From CAYFTL01 sp964346145 (GTDB lineage: Bacteria; Bacillota; Clostridia; Christensenellales; Aristaeellaceae): 6,284 nucleotides of DNA. Position numbers and translations under genes: made by a program. Within the stretch, counting starts at the first letter, position 1; the number at the start of each line of letters is the position of its first letter. The DNA is taken from positions 1 through 6,284 of the forward strand of contig CAYFTL010000064.1 of the NCBI GenBank assembly GCA_964346145.1, given 5' to 3'. The notes beneath the pieces were generated by a model that saw only the letters and a program-made list of their open reading frames with translations, was not told where the DNA came from and did no database searches. Positions 1 through 5,737 of the stretch are shown in pieces.

Positions 1-67
1 CTAGAGTTTGATGGTGGGGGATGAATTCGCACCGGTGGATTGATTTAAACGCAGATATGAGACTTTG

Positions 68-102
68 AGCTCGACATTCTAAATGAATGTCGAGCTTTTT
101 TT
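68..102 (+). terminator. Rho-independent terminator of an upstream gene
   Basis: A perfect 12-bp stem (68-79 pairing with 85-96) encloses a TAAAT loop and is followed by an uninterrupted T run to 102. It would terminate a + strand transcript entering from the left. The gene itself is not identifiable: all three + frames close within the first 43 bases (TGA at 22-24 in frame 1, TAG at 2-4 and TGA at 41-43 in frame 2, TGA at 9-11 in frame 3), so only a few C-terminal codons at most are present. Confidence 0.9.
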
Positions 103-192
103 AATTGAGAGCACAAAAATAGAAAATAACAATTTCGCGTCCGTTTTCTGTAATATATTTGTAATAAAACAACCTTTGAAACCGACTTCAAA

Positions 193-253
193 ATGCATAA
201 TGCGTGCATAAGTTTAGAAATTATGCATAATAATGCAAGAATATGATGCATAA
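193..253. repeat. Cluster of four TGCATAA motifs in an AT-rich upstream region
   Basis: Exact TGCATAA occurs at 194-200, 205-211, 224-230 and 247-253. The third lies inside the perfect palindrome TTATGCATAA (221-230), and a near copy (AATGCAAG) starts at 232. Start-to-start spacings are 11, 19 and 23 bp. The cluster ends about 30 bp upstream of the -35 box of the hydrolase gene, so it could be a regulator-binding array. This is inference; chance in an AT-rich spacer is the alternative. The remainder of 103-352 shows no credible gene. Confidence 0.4.
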
Positions 254-284
254 AAATAAATATTTCTAAAGTATGACAAAATGA

Positions 285-313
285 TTGCATTTATGATCTG
301 GAGGGTATATAAT
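285..313 (+). promoter_or_regulatory. Sigma-A-like promoter for the SleB-like hydrolase
   Basis: TTGCAT (285-290), a 17-bp spacer, then a perfect TATAAT (308-313). It lies 39 bp upstream of the hydrolase start, giving a short leader that contains the G-rich ribosome site. The -35 box matches four of six consensus positions. It resembles a vegetative promoter more than a forespore sigma-G type, which matters because relatives of the gene product are spore-germination enzymes. Confidence 0.7.
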
Positions 314-340
314 TAGAACACTTGATTAAACGAAAGGAAT

Positions 341-347
341 GGGGGTG
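341..347 (+). promoter_or_regulatory. G-rich ribosome binding site supporting a TTG start at 353
   Basis: GGGGGTG lies five bases before TTG 353-355, and a second purine stretch GAAAGG (332-337) lies further up. The only nearby ATG (339-341) is in another frame and meets TGA at 354-356. Translation from the TTG immediately gives a Lys-Lys signal peptide, so the TTG start is preferred. Confidence 0.6.
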
Positions 348-352
348 CAAGT

Positions 353-778
353 TTGAAAAAGATATTTCTCGTGGCGCTGGTGCTGTGTGTGTGCGTATCG
401 TTGTTGCCGGGGATTGGATTTTCTGAAGACGAAAGCACGTTAATGCTTGCACAAACCCTATATACATTGGCTGGAGATGAGTCCGACGAAACGATGTTGC
501 AGCTCGGATCGGTCATTATGAACCGGGTTGAAAGTGTTTGGTTTCCGGATTCGTTGGAAGAAGTTTTGAACGAGCCTCACCAATTTGCGCGGGGCAGCCG
601 CTACGATCAGCGCAGTTTGCGCATCGCCCGCAATTTGATTTCGGGCAAGAGGGCGCTGCCAGAGTATGTTTTGTATGCGTTTGATCGGCGCACTACGAAT
701 GGGGATTCTCAAAACTTGTACACGATTTCTGGCAAATTTGGGTTTTATTTAGAAAGCGGATGGCCGCTTCAAGCATGA
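353..778 (+). CDS. Secreted SleB/CwlJ-like cell wall hydrolase, short form
   Basis: A 141-residue protein with an N-terminal signal peptide (Lys2-Lys3, hydrophobic core 4-20, likely cleavage near residue 24), so it is exported. Residues about 31-110 resemble the Hydrolase_2 (SleB/CwlJ) domain: the segment LAQTLYTLAGDESDE, then GSVIMNRV (52-59), FPDSLEEVLNEPHQF (64-78) and a late GKFGFY (128-133). Family members cleave peptidoglycan, in Bacillus spore cortex as lytic transglycosylases. There is no peptidoglycan-binding repeat domain, unlike Bacillus SleB, and the protein is only the catalytic module. In the usual EARGE motif the first Glu aligns with Leu39 and the second with Glu43, so activity is uncertain. 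It is monocistronic, with its own promoter, and its stop codon touches the downstream terminator stem. Fold assignment is fairly sure; a role in spores is only inference. Confidence 0.72.
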   Translation: MKKIFLVALVLCVCVSLLPGIGFSEDESTLMLAQTLYTLAGDESDETMLQLGSVIMNRVESVWFPDSLEEVLNEPHQFARGSRYDQRSLRIARNLISGKRALPEYVLYAFDRRTTNGDSQNLYTISGKFGFYLESGWPLQA

Positions 779-822
779 CAATTAAAAGCGGGAAGGCAGT
801 TGCCTTCCCGCTTTTAATTGTC
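777..822. terminator. Bidirectional terminator, 22-bp perfect inverted repeat
   Basis: Bases 777-798 are the exact reverse complement of 801-822 around a 2-base centre. The GC-rich core (788-798 with 801-811) is flanked by AAAA on the left and TTTT on the right, the classical arrangement for termination in both directions. It lies between convergent genes: the hydrolase, whose TGA (776-778) overlaps the stem base, and the kinase ending at 904. The rest of 779-903 holds only AT-rich sequence, including a weak CAGTT/AACTG hairpin. Confidence 0.88.
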
Positions 823-903
823 AACAAATCTATTTTTTTATAGGAGAAACAGTTTTTTTGAACTGGAATAAAATGGATAAAGGCCAAGGCAAGATAAAGA
901 GCG

Positions 904-1650
904 CTATAAAGATTTGTGGATAATTTCGAGCAAGTGGTTTTTGTTTTCTGAAGGTATATTTTCGAAAAGCCTTGCGCCGGCAATGACTGGGGCCCAAAGC
1001 AGGATATCATCATAATGAAATCCGCTCTTTTTGCAATACACGCTCAGATATTTGTCTGCCAAAGTGGAGGAAAATTGCGAGTACAACAGATAGGAACGAT
1101 AGACGTCGGCACATGGGTTTCCGCTGCTGGAGTCCACCCAATCGATAATAACCAATTTCTGCTCTGTCGATTGGATTACATTGAATGCATGGTAATCACC
1201 GTGGCAGAGCTGATTTCCCGAGGGGAGGTTATCCAGCCTTTTTAATAGGCTTTTCCGGCAAGTCTCATCTAGGCTTGTTGCTGCTTGTAGCTGCCGGGTC
1301 AATTTATCTTTCGTGGATTCAAGAGCGAATACGGATTTTGAGTGCATAGCGATCTGGAGATCGATGGATTGTTCTAAATAAATTTGTGCATGCGCTGGGT
1401 CGTGCTGCATCAAATGCCCGAGAGTGACACCGTTTACGTATTCCATAACGAGTGCTTGTTTGCCGAAAAGTTGACTGACGGCAAAAACTTGTGGCACTGG
1501 AAGACCGCAAGCGTACACAATTTGTTGCTTTGAAGCCTCATATTCAGCTTTTGTGTCGGGCGGATGATCATGGAACACTTTAAAAATTTTTCCTTCGCGA
1601 AGATAAATGTCGGCGGTATTTCCCTTGGCAATTAATTGACCCAAATTCAT
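904..1650 (-). CDS. Aminoglycoside phosphotransferase-fold (APH) kinase
   Basis: A 248-residue cytoplasmic protein of the APH/choline-kinase fold. Visible landmarks are a glycine-containing nucleotide loop at 10-18 (GNTADIYL), the ATP-binding Lys24 in KIFKVF, a helix with Glu36/Glu38, the hinge VMEYVNG (68-74), the catalytic loop HGDYHAFNVI (150-159, with Asp152 and Asn157), and the metal-binding Asp170 in IIDW followed by GNPCADVYR. The catalytic set is complete; HAFN replaces the common HPGN or HPxN. The start is placed at the ATG reading from 1650 because GGAG lies seven bases upstream and the fold begins there; the frame is open further upstream to 1842 but that part does not resemble the family. 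The substrate cannot be told: relatives act on antibiotics, choline, sugars or other small alcohols. It is alone on its strand and convergent with the hydrolase. Confidence 0.8.
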   Translation of the reverse strand: MNLGQLIAKGNTADIYLREGKIFKVFHDHPPDTKAEYEASKQQIVYACGLPVPQVFAVSQLFGKQALVMEYVNGVTLGHLMQHDPAHAQIYLEQSIDLQIAMHSKSVFALESTKDKLTRQLQAATSLDETCRKSLLKRLDNLPSGNQLCHGDYHAFNVIQSTEQKLVIIDWVDSSSGNPCADVYRSYLLYSQFSSTLADKYLSVYCKKSGFHYDDILLWAPVIAGARLFENIPSENKNHLLEIIHKSL

Positions 1651-1676
1651 TTGCGTTCTCCGTTCATAATTTTTAG

Positions 1677-1691
1677 ATAGGGTTGCCCTAT
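1677..1691. other. Small hairpin in the leader of the APH-fold kinase
   Basis: ATAGGG (1677-1682) pairs with CCCTAT (1686-1691) across a 3-base loop, 26 bases upstream of the kinase start codon. On the + strand it is followed by GCGGCC and a T6 run, so it could also weakly terminate + strand read-through. Function unknown; the stem is short. Confidence 0.3.
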
Positions 1692-1801
1692 GCGGCCTTT
1701 TTTCAAAGCGGTGCAAGGACAATATCGCACATTTTGAGCGAAAGTATACCGGCAAAAATTGGATACAATGGTGCGGGCGATGGACGAAAAATCTATTGTA
1801 T

Positions 1802-1807
1802 ATTATA
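1802..1807 (-). promoter_or_regulatory. Possible -10 box for the APH-fold kinase
   Basis: Read on the - strand this is an exact TATAAT within a strongly AT-rich tract at about 1795-1820. No convincing -35 box lies 16-18 bp upstream (the best nearby, TTGCCA, is 25 bp away). It would give a leader of roughly 145 bases carrying the hairpin at 1677-1691. A TATACT (- strand, near 1744-1749) is an alternative, also without a well-spaced -35. Confidence 0.3.
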
Positions 1808-1896
1808 TCATATTGTGATAGGGAGCACGGCTTGGCAACCATTTTGAAAGAGAAGAAGGTTGGACTGTTTATTTGGCGGTGGGCAGAAAAAGCAGT

Positions 1897-1925
1897 TTGC
1901 GAAGAGGGGTGCGCAAATGTATAAT
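1897..1925 (+). promoter_or_regulatory. Sigma-A-like promoter for the alaX-nadE operon
   Basis: TTGCGA (1897-1902), exactly 17 bp, then TATAAT (1920-1925). Transcription would begin near 1932, leaving a leader of about 28 bases with GGAGG at 1945-1949. The leader is too short for a T-box or other large riboswitch. The intergenic stretch 1651-1959 otherwise holds only the divergent kinase signals. Confidence 0.72.
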
Positions 1926-1959
1926 AGATGGGTAAGTTATTGTTGGAGGTTCTGCGATA

Positions 1960-3162
1960 ATGGATAGACTTTACCTGAACGATGCCTATTTAACAGAATT
2001 TATGGCGGAAGTTCTTGAATCCAGCCCGTGTGAGGATGGGCGATGCAAGGTGCGTTTGGATCAAACCGCTTTTTATCCGACTTCGGGTGGACAGCCATAT
2101 GATACAGGGACTTTGGGTGATGCCCTCGTGAGCGATGTGTTTATGAAAGGGCAGGACGTGTGGCATGTGGTAGATAAGTCGCTGGAGGTTGGGGAAAAAG
2201 TGGTGGGAAAAATAGATTGGGCCAGGCGCTTTGATCACATGCAACAACATGCAGGAGAACACATGTTGGCGGGTGAAATACACCGCAGACTGAAGGGATA
2301 TACAATTGGGCTGCACTGCGGAGCTGAGATATCCACCATCGACGTGGAACTGCCCGATGGAAGAACGCGCGTAGATGCGGGTGTGCTTGAAGAAATTGAA
2401 CTTGCGGTTAACGAGCAGATTCAGCGCGACGTGCCCATTCGTTCTTGGTTTCCTGATGATGTGGAGCTAAAGGAGTTACCCCTTCGAAAGCCTCCTAGCG
2501 TTGATGAGGGGATTCGGGTAGTCGCCATAGGCGATTGGGAATACTGTGCTTGCGGCGGAACTCACCCATCCAGCAGCGGACAAATCGGACTGTTTAAAAT
2601 CACGGACGTGCGCCCCAGCAAGGGCAAAATGCGGGTATCTTTTTTGTGCGGCATGCGCGCCTATAAAGATTATCAACTGCGCATGCGAACGGGCAACGCG
2701 GCGGCGGAAATACTGTCGGATTCTGTATACAACTTGCCCGAATTGGTTGCCCAGATGAAGGAGCGTTTAAAACAGCAGGATGGGGAGTTGGTTCGCTATC
2801 AAAACGAGGCCATGCAAACGCTGGCAAAGAGGCTATCGGCTGAAAATCAGCGCAAATTTGGGGAATGCAAGCTGATAATATCAATTCAAGAGATCGACAA
2901 CATGGATGTGTTGGTGGCACTTGCCAAAGCTTTGGTAGAGAGTCCGGCTACGATTGCACTATTGAGCGGAAATGGTTCTGAAAAAGACTTGTTGCTGTTT
3001 GCGCGCTCGGCCGATGCAGGTGTGGATATGGGCAAGCTCTTGCGGGATTCGGTTCGCGTTCATGGAGGAAAGGGTGGAGGGCGCCTGGACTTTGCGCAGG
3101 GCAGCGCTCCCGATGGCCAACTCGTGTTAAACACCGCTCTGGAAATATTGGATTCAAAATAA
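1960..3162 (+). CDS. alaX: Long AlaX-type alanyl-tRNA editing protein with DHHA1 domain
   Basis: A 400-residue cytoplasmic protein related to the editing and C-terminal parts of alanyl-tRNA synthetase. Free-standing AlaX proteins hydrolyse mischarged Ser- or Gly-tRNA(Ala). Visible features in order: an N-terminal beta domain with the glycine motif YPTSGGQPYDTG (39-50); the zinc motif HxxxH at His97-His101, reading HAGEH where HTGQH is common; the second zinc motif CxxxH at Cys198-His202 in CACGGTH; a charged helical, probably coiled-coil linker about 250-285; and a DHHA1 domain about 290-400 ending with the glycine-rich HGGKGGGRLDFAQGS (368-382). All four metal ligands are present. The length fits the long (AlaX-L) class. 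GGAGG lies 10 bases before the ATG. It is the first gene of an operon with nadE, 28 bp ahead of it. Confident in family; the preferred mischarged amino acid is not visible. Confidence 0.9.
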   Translation: MDRLYLNDAYLTEFMAEVLESSPCEDGRCKVRLDQTAFYPTSGGQPYDTGTLGDALVSDVFMKGQDVWHVVDKSLEVGEKVVGKIDWARRFDHMQQHAGEHMLAGEIHRRLKGYTIGLHCGAEISTIDVELPDGRTRVDAGVLEEIELAVNEQIQRDVPIRSWFPDDVELKELPLRKPPSVDEGIRVVAIGDWEYCACGGTHPSSSGQIGLFKITDVRPSKGKMRVSFLCGMRAYKDYQLRMRTGNAAAEILSDSVYNLPELVAQMKERLKQQDGELVRYQNEAMQTLAKRLSAENQRKFGECKLIISIQEIDNMDVLVALAKALVESPATIALLSGNGSEKDLLLFARSADAGVDMGKLLRDSVRVHGGKGGGRLDFAQGSAPDGQLVLNTALEILDSK

Positions 3163-3190
3163 ATTGGCCGAATTTGAGGAGGTCTGAGTA

Positions 3191-5098
3191 ATGCGCGATG
3201 GATTTGTCCGCGTTTGTGTGGCAACGCCTGAGGTAAGCCTTGCCAACTGTGACAGCAATGCAAGTCGAATGGTCGAATTGATTCAATCTGCTGTAGAAAA
3301 GCAGATTAAGTTGTTGGTATTTCCAGAATTGGGAATGACCGGATGCACTGCGGGCGATTTGTTTTACCAGCAAAGTTTTCGGCAAGCGGCTATTCAGGGG
3401 TTGCGGAAGGTAGTGAGCGCCACCCAGGGAAACGATGTGGTGGTGGTGGTGGGCATGCCGCTTGAAATGCGCGGGACTTTGTACAACTGTGCTGTGGTAG
3501 TGCAATCTGGAAAGATTTTGGGCGTCGTGCCCAAACAGAATTTTTCGAGCATTAATGGAACGGATCAAAGGCGTTGGTTTGTTTCTGGAAAAGGAAAGAG
3601 CGTAGAACCGGTGGAGCTGTTGGAGCAACCCACTTTTTTCGGGGAAAACATATTGTTTTGCTGCCGTAATATGCCCGAATTCTGCCTCGGGGTGGAAGTA
3701 GGCGAGGACAGTTGTGCGCCCGTTTCGCCTTCGGCAAGGCAGGCGATGGCTGGAGCGACAGTAATTGCAAATCCATCGGCTTTTAGGCAGTGGGCGGGCG
3801 GCAATGAAGCGAGAAGGAATGTACTTACAGCGCTATCCAAACGGCTCGGTTGTGGTTTTTTGCAGGCGAATGCTGGCGTGGGCGAGTCGACTAGCGATTA
3901 TGTGTTCTCGGGCAAAAGCTACATTGAGGAGGATGGCCAAATTCTTGCGGAATCTTCGGATTATGAAACCGGGCTGACCTACACCGAACTGGATGCACAG
4001 GCATTGCAGCATGCCCGTTCTCGGGAAGCAGGGCTTGACGTATATGCAGAAGATCATTACACGCGCGTGTATTTTGATGTGGACGAATGCGCGCTGGAGT
4101 TAAGTCGTCAATTTTCGAAAAACCCGTTTATACCGAACCGTGTGGAAAAGCAAGATGTCCACTGGACAGAGATGCTATCCATACAGGGGCGTGCTCTGGC
4201 GCAGCGCATGAAGGGTACAAATTTAAAATGCGCCGTAATCGGACTGTCCGGAGGCCTGGATTCCACATTGGCCATACTGGCCATAGACAAAGCTTTCTCA
4301 ATGAACGGCTGGGCGCACTCGGGGATATTGGCGGTTACCATGCCTTGCTTTGGTACCACGAAACGCACAAAGCAAAACGCAAAACAGTTGGCGGCCGAAA
4401 TTGGTGCAACCCTGATTGAAGTGGACATCACCGAAGCAGTGACGATACACCTTAGGGATATAGGGCATGATCTTTCGACCCACGATGTAACGTTTGAAAA
4501 TGTGCAGGCTCGCGAGCGTACCCAGGTATTGATGGATTTGGCCAATATGCACAACGGGCTTGTGGTGGGGACCGGAAACATGAGTGAGGCGGCATTGGGA
4601 TGGTCGACTTACAATGGAGATCATATGTCCATGTATTCTGTAAATGCATCAATTCCAAAGACTGTGGTGCGCGAAATGGTGGCACACGCTGCGAAAAGAA
4701 CCGAAAACAGCAATTTGCGCCGCGTTTTAGAGGACATATTGAATACACCTATAAGCCCTGAACTGTTGCCGGCAAAAGAGGAGAAAATTGTGCAACAGAC
4801 CGAAGGCATTGTGGGCCCCTATGCTTTACACGATTTCTTTTTGTATCATTTTTTGCAAAATGGCTACAGGCCACGCAAGATTGTGCGGATTGCCAATATC
4901 GTTTTCCGGGAGCAATTTTCGCCGGTTCAAATAAGCCGCTGGGCGGGCGTATTCTTTAAACGCTTCTTTGCCCAGCAGTTTAAACGCAATTGCGTGCCCG
5001 ATGGCCCTGCGGTCGGATTACTGAGCTTGTCACCCCGGGGCGGGCTGGTAATGCCCAGCGATGCACGCGCCGATTTTTGGATAGAGGATATTAACTAG
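3191..5098 (+). CDS. nadE: NAD+ synthetase with nitrilase-like N-terminal domain lacking the catalytic Cys
   Basis: A 635-residue protein with the two-domain layout of glutamine-dependent NAD+ synthetase, which amidates deamido-NAD using ATP and ammonia released from glutamine. Residues about 5-275 form the nitrilase-like glutaminase: Glu46 (FPELGMTG) and Lys115 (VPK) of the triad are present, but the motif normally reading VEICEDLW is VEVGEDSC, putting Gly171 (codon GGC, 3701-3703) where the nucleophilic Cys belongs. Residues about 325-635 form the synthetase: the ATP pyrophosphatase loop SGGLDS (353-358), TMPCFGTT (383-390), QARERTQVLMDLAN, GTGNMSEAALGWSTYNGDHMSMY (460-482, in two parts around ALG), ISPELLPA and QQFKRNCVPDGP. 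The usual DGPKVG and SPRGDWRMPSDA read DGPAVG and SPRGGLVMPSDA. GGAGG is 8 bases before the ATG. Likely ammonia-dependent, or a diverged paralogue of a canonical copy elsewhere; family is sure, activity is not. Confidence 0.9.
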   Translation: MRDGFVRVCVATPEVSLANCDSNASRMVELIQSAVEKQIKLLVFPELGMTGCTAGDLFYQQSFRQAAIQGLRKVVSATQGNDVVVVVGMPLEMRGTLYNCAVVVQSGKILGVVPKQNFSSINGTDQRRWFVSGKGKSVEPVELLEQPTFFGENILFCCRNMPEFCLGVEVGEDSCAPVSPSARQAMAGATVIANPSAFRQWAGGNEARRNVLTALSKRLGCGFLQANAGVGESTSDYVFSGKSYIEEDGQILAESSDYETGLTYTELDAQALQHARSREAGLDVYAEDHYTRVYFDVDECALELSRQFSKNPFIPNRVEKQDVHWTEMLSIQGRALAQRMKGTNLKCAVIGLSGGLDSTLAILAIDKAFSMNGWAHSGILAVTMPCFGTTKRTKQNAKQLAAEIGATLIEVDITEAVTIHLRDIGHDLSTHDVTFENVQARERTQVLMDLANMHNGLVVGTGNMSEAALGWSTYNGDHMSMYSVNASIPKTVVREMVAHAAKRTENSNLRRVLEDILNTPISPELLPAKEEKIVQQTEGIVGPYALHDFFLYHFLQNGYRPRKIVRIANIVFREQFSPVQISRWAGVFFKRFFAQQFKRNCVPDGPAVGLLSLSPRGGLVMPSDARADFWIEDIN

Positions 5099-5253
5099 TA
5101 CGATATCGAAGAGAGGGTATAATTGCTGAAAGTGCCTCTGGAAGCCTTGTTTGGATTGGATTTGAGTAAGGCCGAAACGTGTACGGAGGGTTAATATTAT
5201 ATGTATTTTTTGTCAAATGTGCCAAAATCCATACCGTAAATCTATTTTTTGTG

Positions 5254-5259
5254 TATAAT
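5254..5259 (+). promoter_or_regulatory. -10 box of the lipoprotein gene promoter
   Basis: A perfect TATAAT preceded by a T-rich stretch, 69 bp upstream of the lipoprotein ATG. The -35 region at 16-18 bp (around ATACCG, 5231-5236) is poor, so an activator or strong -10 dependence is possible. Transcription would begin near 5266, precisely at the left arm of the leader hairpin. In the spacer 5099-5253 I see no convincing terminator for nadE, only a 5-bp GCCTT/AAGGC stem (5144-5148 with 5168-5172) lacking a T run. Confidence 0.5.
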
Positions 5260-5266
5260 GTACTTA

Positions 5267-5312
5267 GCCGTTTGGAGTTGTTGAGAACAACTTGCAAAAA
5301 AACAATTACGGC
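5267..5312 (+). promoter_or_regulatory. Nested hairpin in the lipoprotein mRNA leader
   Basis: The inner stem AGTTGTT (5276-5282) pairs perfectly with AACAACT (5286-5292) over a GAG loop. An outer stem GCCGT (5267-5271) pairs with ACGGC (5308-5312). The structure starts at the predicted transcript 5' end and finishes three bases before the AGGAGG ribosome site (5315-5320). It could stabilise the mRNA or tune ribosome access; no known riboswitch class is recognised. Confidence 0.45.
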
Positions 5313-5327
5313 ATAGGAGGAAGAAAA

Positions 5328-5546
5328 ATGAAAAAGATTTTGTCCTTACTTTTGGTATTGGTATTGGGAATCATGTTGGCTTCTTGCTCGAGCAAGCCTG
5401 CAGCTACTGCCACCGAAGCGCCTGCTGCTGAAGTTACCGAAGAGCCCGCTGCTGATGCTGGCGCTGAAGAGCCCACTGCTGAAGTTACCGAAGCACCTGC
5501 TGCTGATGCTGGCGCTGAAGAGCCCGCTGAAGAGCCTGCTGCTTAA
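5328..5546 (+). CDS. Small lipoprotein with low-complexity repetitive acidic tail
   Basis: A 72-residue protein. Residues 1-20 are a lipoprotein signal peptide: Lys2-Lys3, a Leu/Val-rich core, and the lipobox LASC with the lipidated Cys at 20. It should be anchored on the outer face of the membrane. All the rest (21-72) is an Ala/Glu/Pro/Thr-rich segment with two 17-residue repeats (34-50 and 51-67) and a partial third (68-72). It looks like the flexible linker that follows the lipobox in clostridial solute-binding proteins, but no binding domain follows: the frame ends in TAATAA and a terminator comes about 110 bases later. None of the other frames downstream resembles a binding protein. The ATG is chosen because AGGAGG sits seven bases before it; the frame is open to a TTG at 5292 but that would precede the ribosome site. 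Either a free-standing small lipoprotein or a truncated remnant. Confidence 0.72.
   Translation: MKKILSLLLVLVLGIMLASCSSKPAATATEAPAAEVTEEPAADAGAEEPTAEVTEAPAADAGAEEPAEEPAA
5427..5528 (+). repeat. Two tandem 51-bp repeats inside the lipoprotein gene
   Basis: Copy 1 is 5427-5477 and copy 2 is 5478-5528, identical at 47 of 51 bases by my count. Each encodes a 17-residue unit beginning AEVTE and ending AGAEEP plus one residue. The period is a multiple of three, so gain or loss of a copy would keep the frame. Near-identity at DNA level points to a recent duplication. Confidence 0.85.
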
Positions 5547-5652
5547 TAATCCTAATGATGGATTTGAAACGCCGCACAGAGAAGGAATTGCGGTTAGGGA
5601 TAAGCATAAAAAACTTATTTTTGACCGATTCTTTTCGGGTGGCACAATGAGT

Positions 5653-5694
5653 AAAGACCGCGCCAAAGGTAAAACCTGGGGTGTGGTCTTTTTT
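5653..5694 (+). terminator. Rho-independent terminator of the lipoprotein gene
   Basis: A 12-bp stem (5653-5664 with 5680-5691, two G-U pairs) encloses a smaller AGGT/ACCT hairpin (5667-5670 with 5674-5677) and runs into T6 and GTTTT. It lies just 3 bp before the stop codon of the convergent - strand DUF6809-like gene (5698-5700), so it may serve both genes, though the - strand side has a poorer T run. The stretch 5547-5652 shows no credible gene. Confidence 0.82.
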
Positions 5695-5697
5695 GTT

Positions 5698-5737
5698 TTA
5701 TATTTCTTTACCACTGTCTGTTAGCGTGGCAAGCATA
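5698..5737 (-). pseudogene. 3' end of the DUF6809-like gene on the left contig
   Basis: Read on the - strand this encodes MLATLTDSGKEI and a TAA stop (5698-5700). The first ten residues are identical to the last complete codons left of the gap-interrupted copy (5838-5869), because the DNA is the same 32-bp repeat. The sequence upstream of it on this contig (5738-5827) does not continue the protein: the same frame is unrelated and reaches a stop. The simplest reading is that this is the true C-terminus of the gene at 5838-6046, with the contigs overlapping. A second copy of the gene is the alternative. Confidence 0.5.
5706..5737 (+). repeat. 32-bp direct repeat, left copy
   Basis: Identical over 32 bases to 5838-5869; identity stops at 5738 versus 5870. 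It begins with CTTTACCACTG and ends with GGCAAGCATA. See the assembly-overlap finding. Confidence 0.95.

Noticed and set aside
3..12. AGAGTTTGAT, resembling the conserved 5' start of 16S rRNA
   Set aside because: The match stops after ten bases; the following sequence is not rRNA.
193..253. TGCATAA repeats considered as a CRISPR or iteron origin
   Set aside because: Units are only 7 bp with irregular spacing, no long repeats or spacers, and no rep or cas gene nearby.
45..290. 81-codon - strand frame in the AT-rich upstream region
   Set aside because: It crosses the terminator at 68-102 and the TGCATAA cluster, has a Cys/His/Phe-rich composition typical of AT-rich non-coding DNA, and lacks a ribosome site.
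1651..1842. N-terminal extension of the APH-fold kinase frame to 1842
   Set aside because: The extra 64 residues do not resemble the family, whereas the ATG at 1650 has a GGAG site at good spacing and begins the kinase fold.
5123..5194. Short + strand frame (TTG start, 23 codons, KVPLEALFGLDLSKAET) after nadE, with GAGAGGG five bases upstream
   Set aside because: Too short, unusual start directly after an in-frame TAA, no recognisable homologue; may be a chance frame, although the purine-rich site is suggestive.
5455..5724. + strand 89-codon frame continuing past the lipoprotein gene, considered as a frameshifted continuation
   Set aside because: It reads Leu/Lys shadow sequence through the repeats, crosses the terminator and shows no resemblance to a solute-binding domain.
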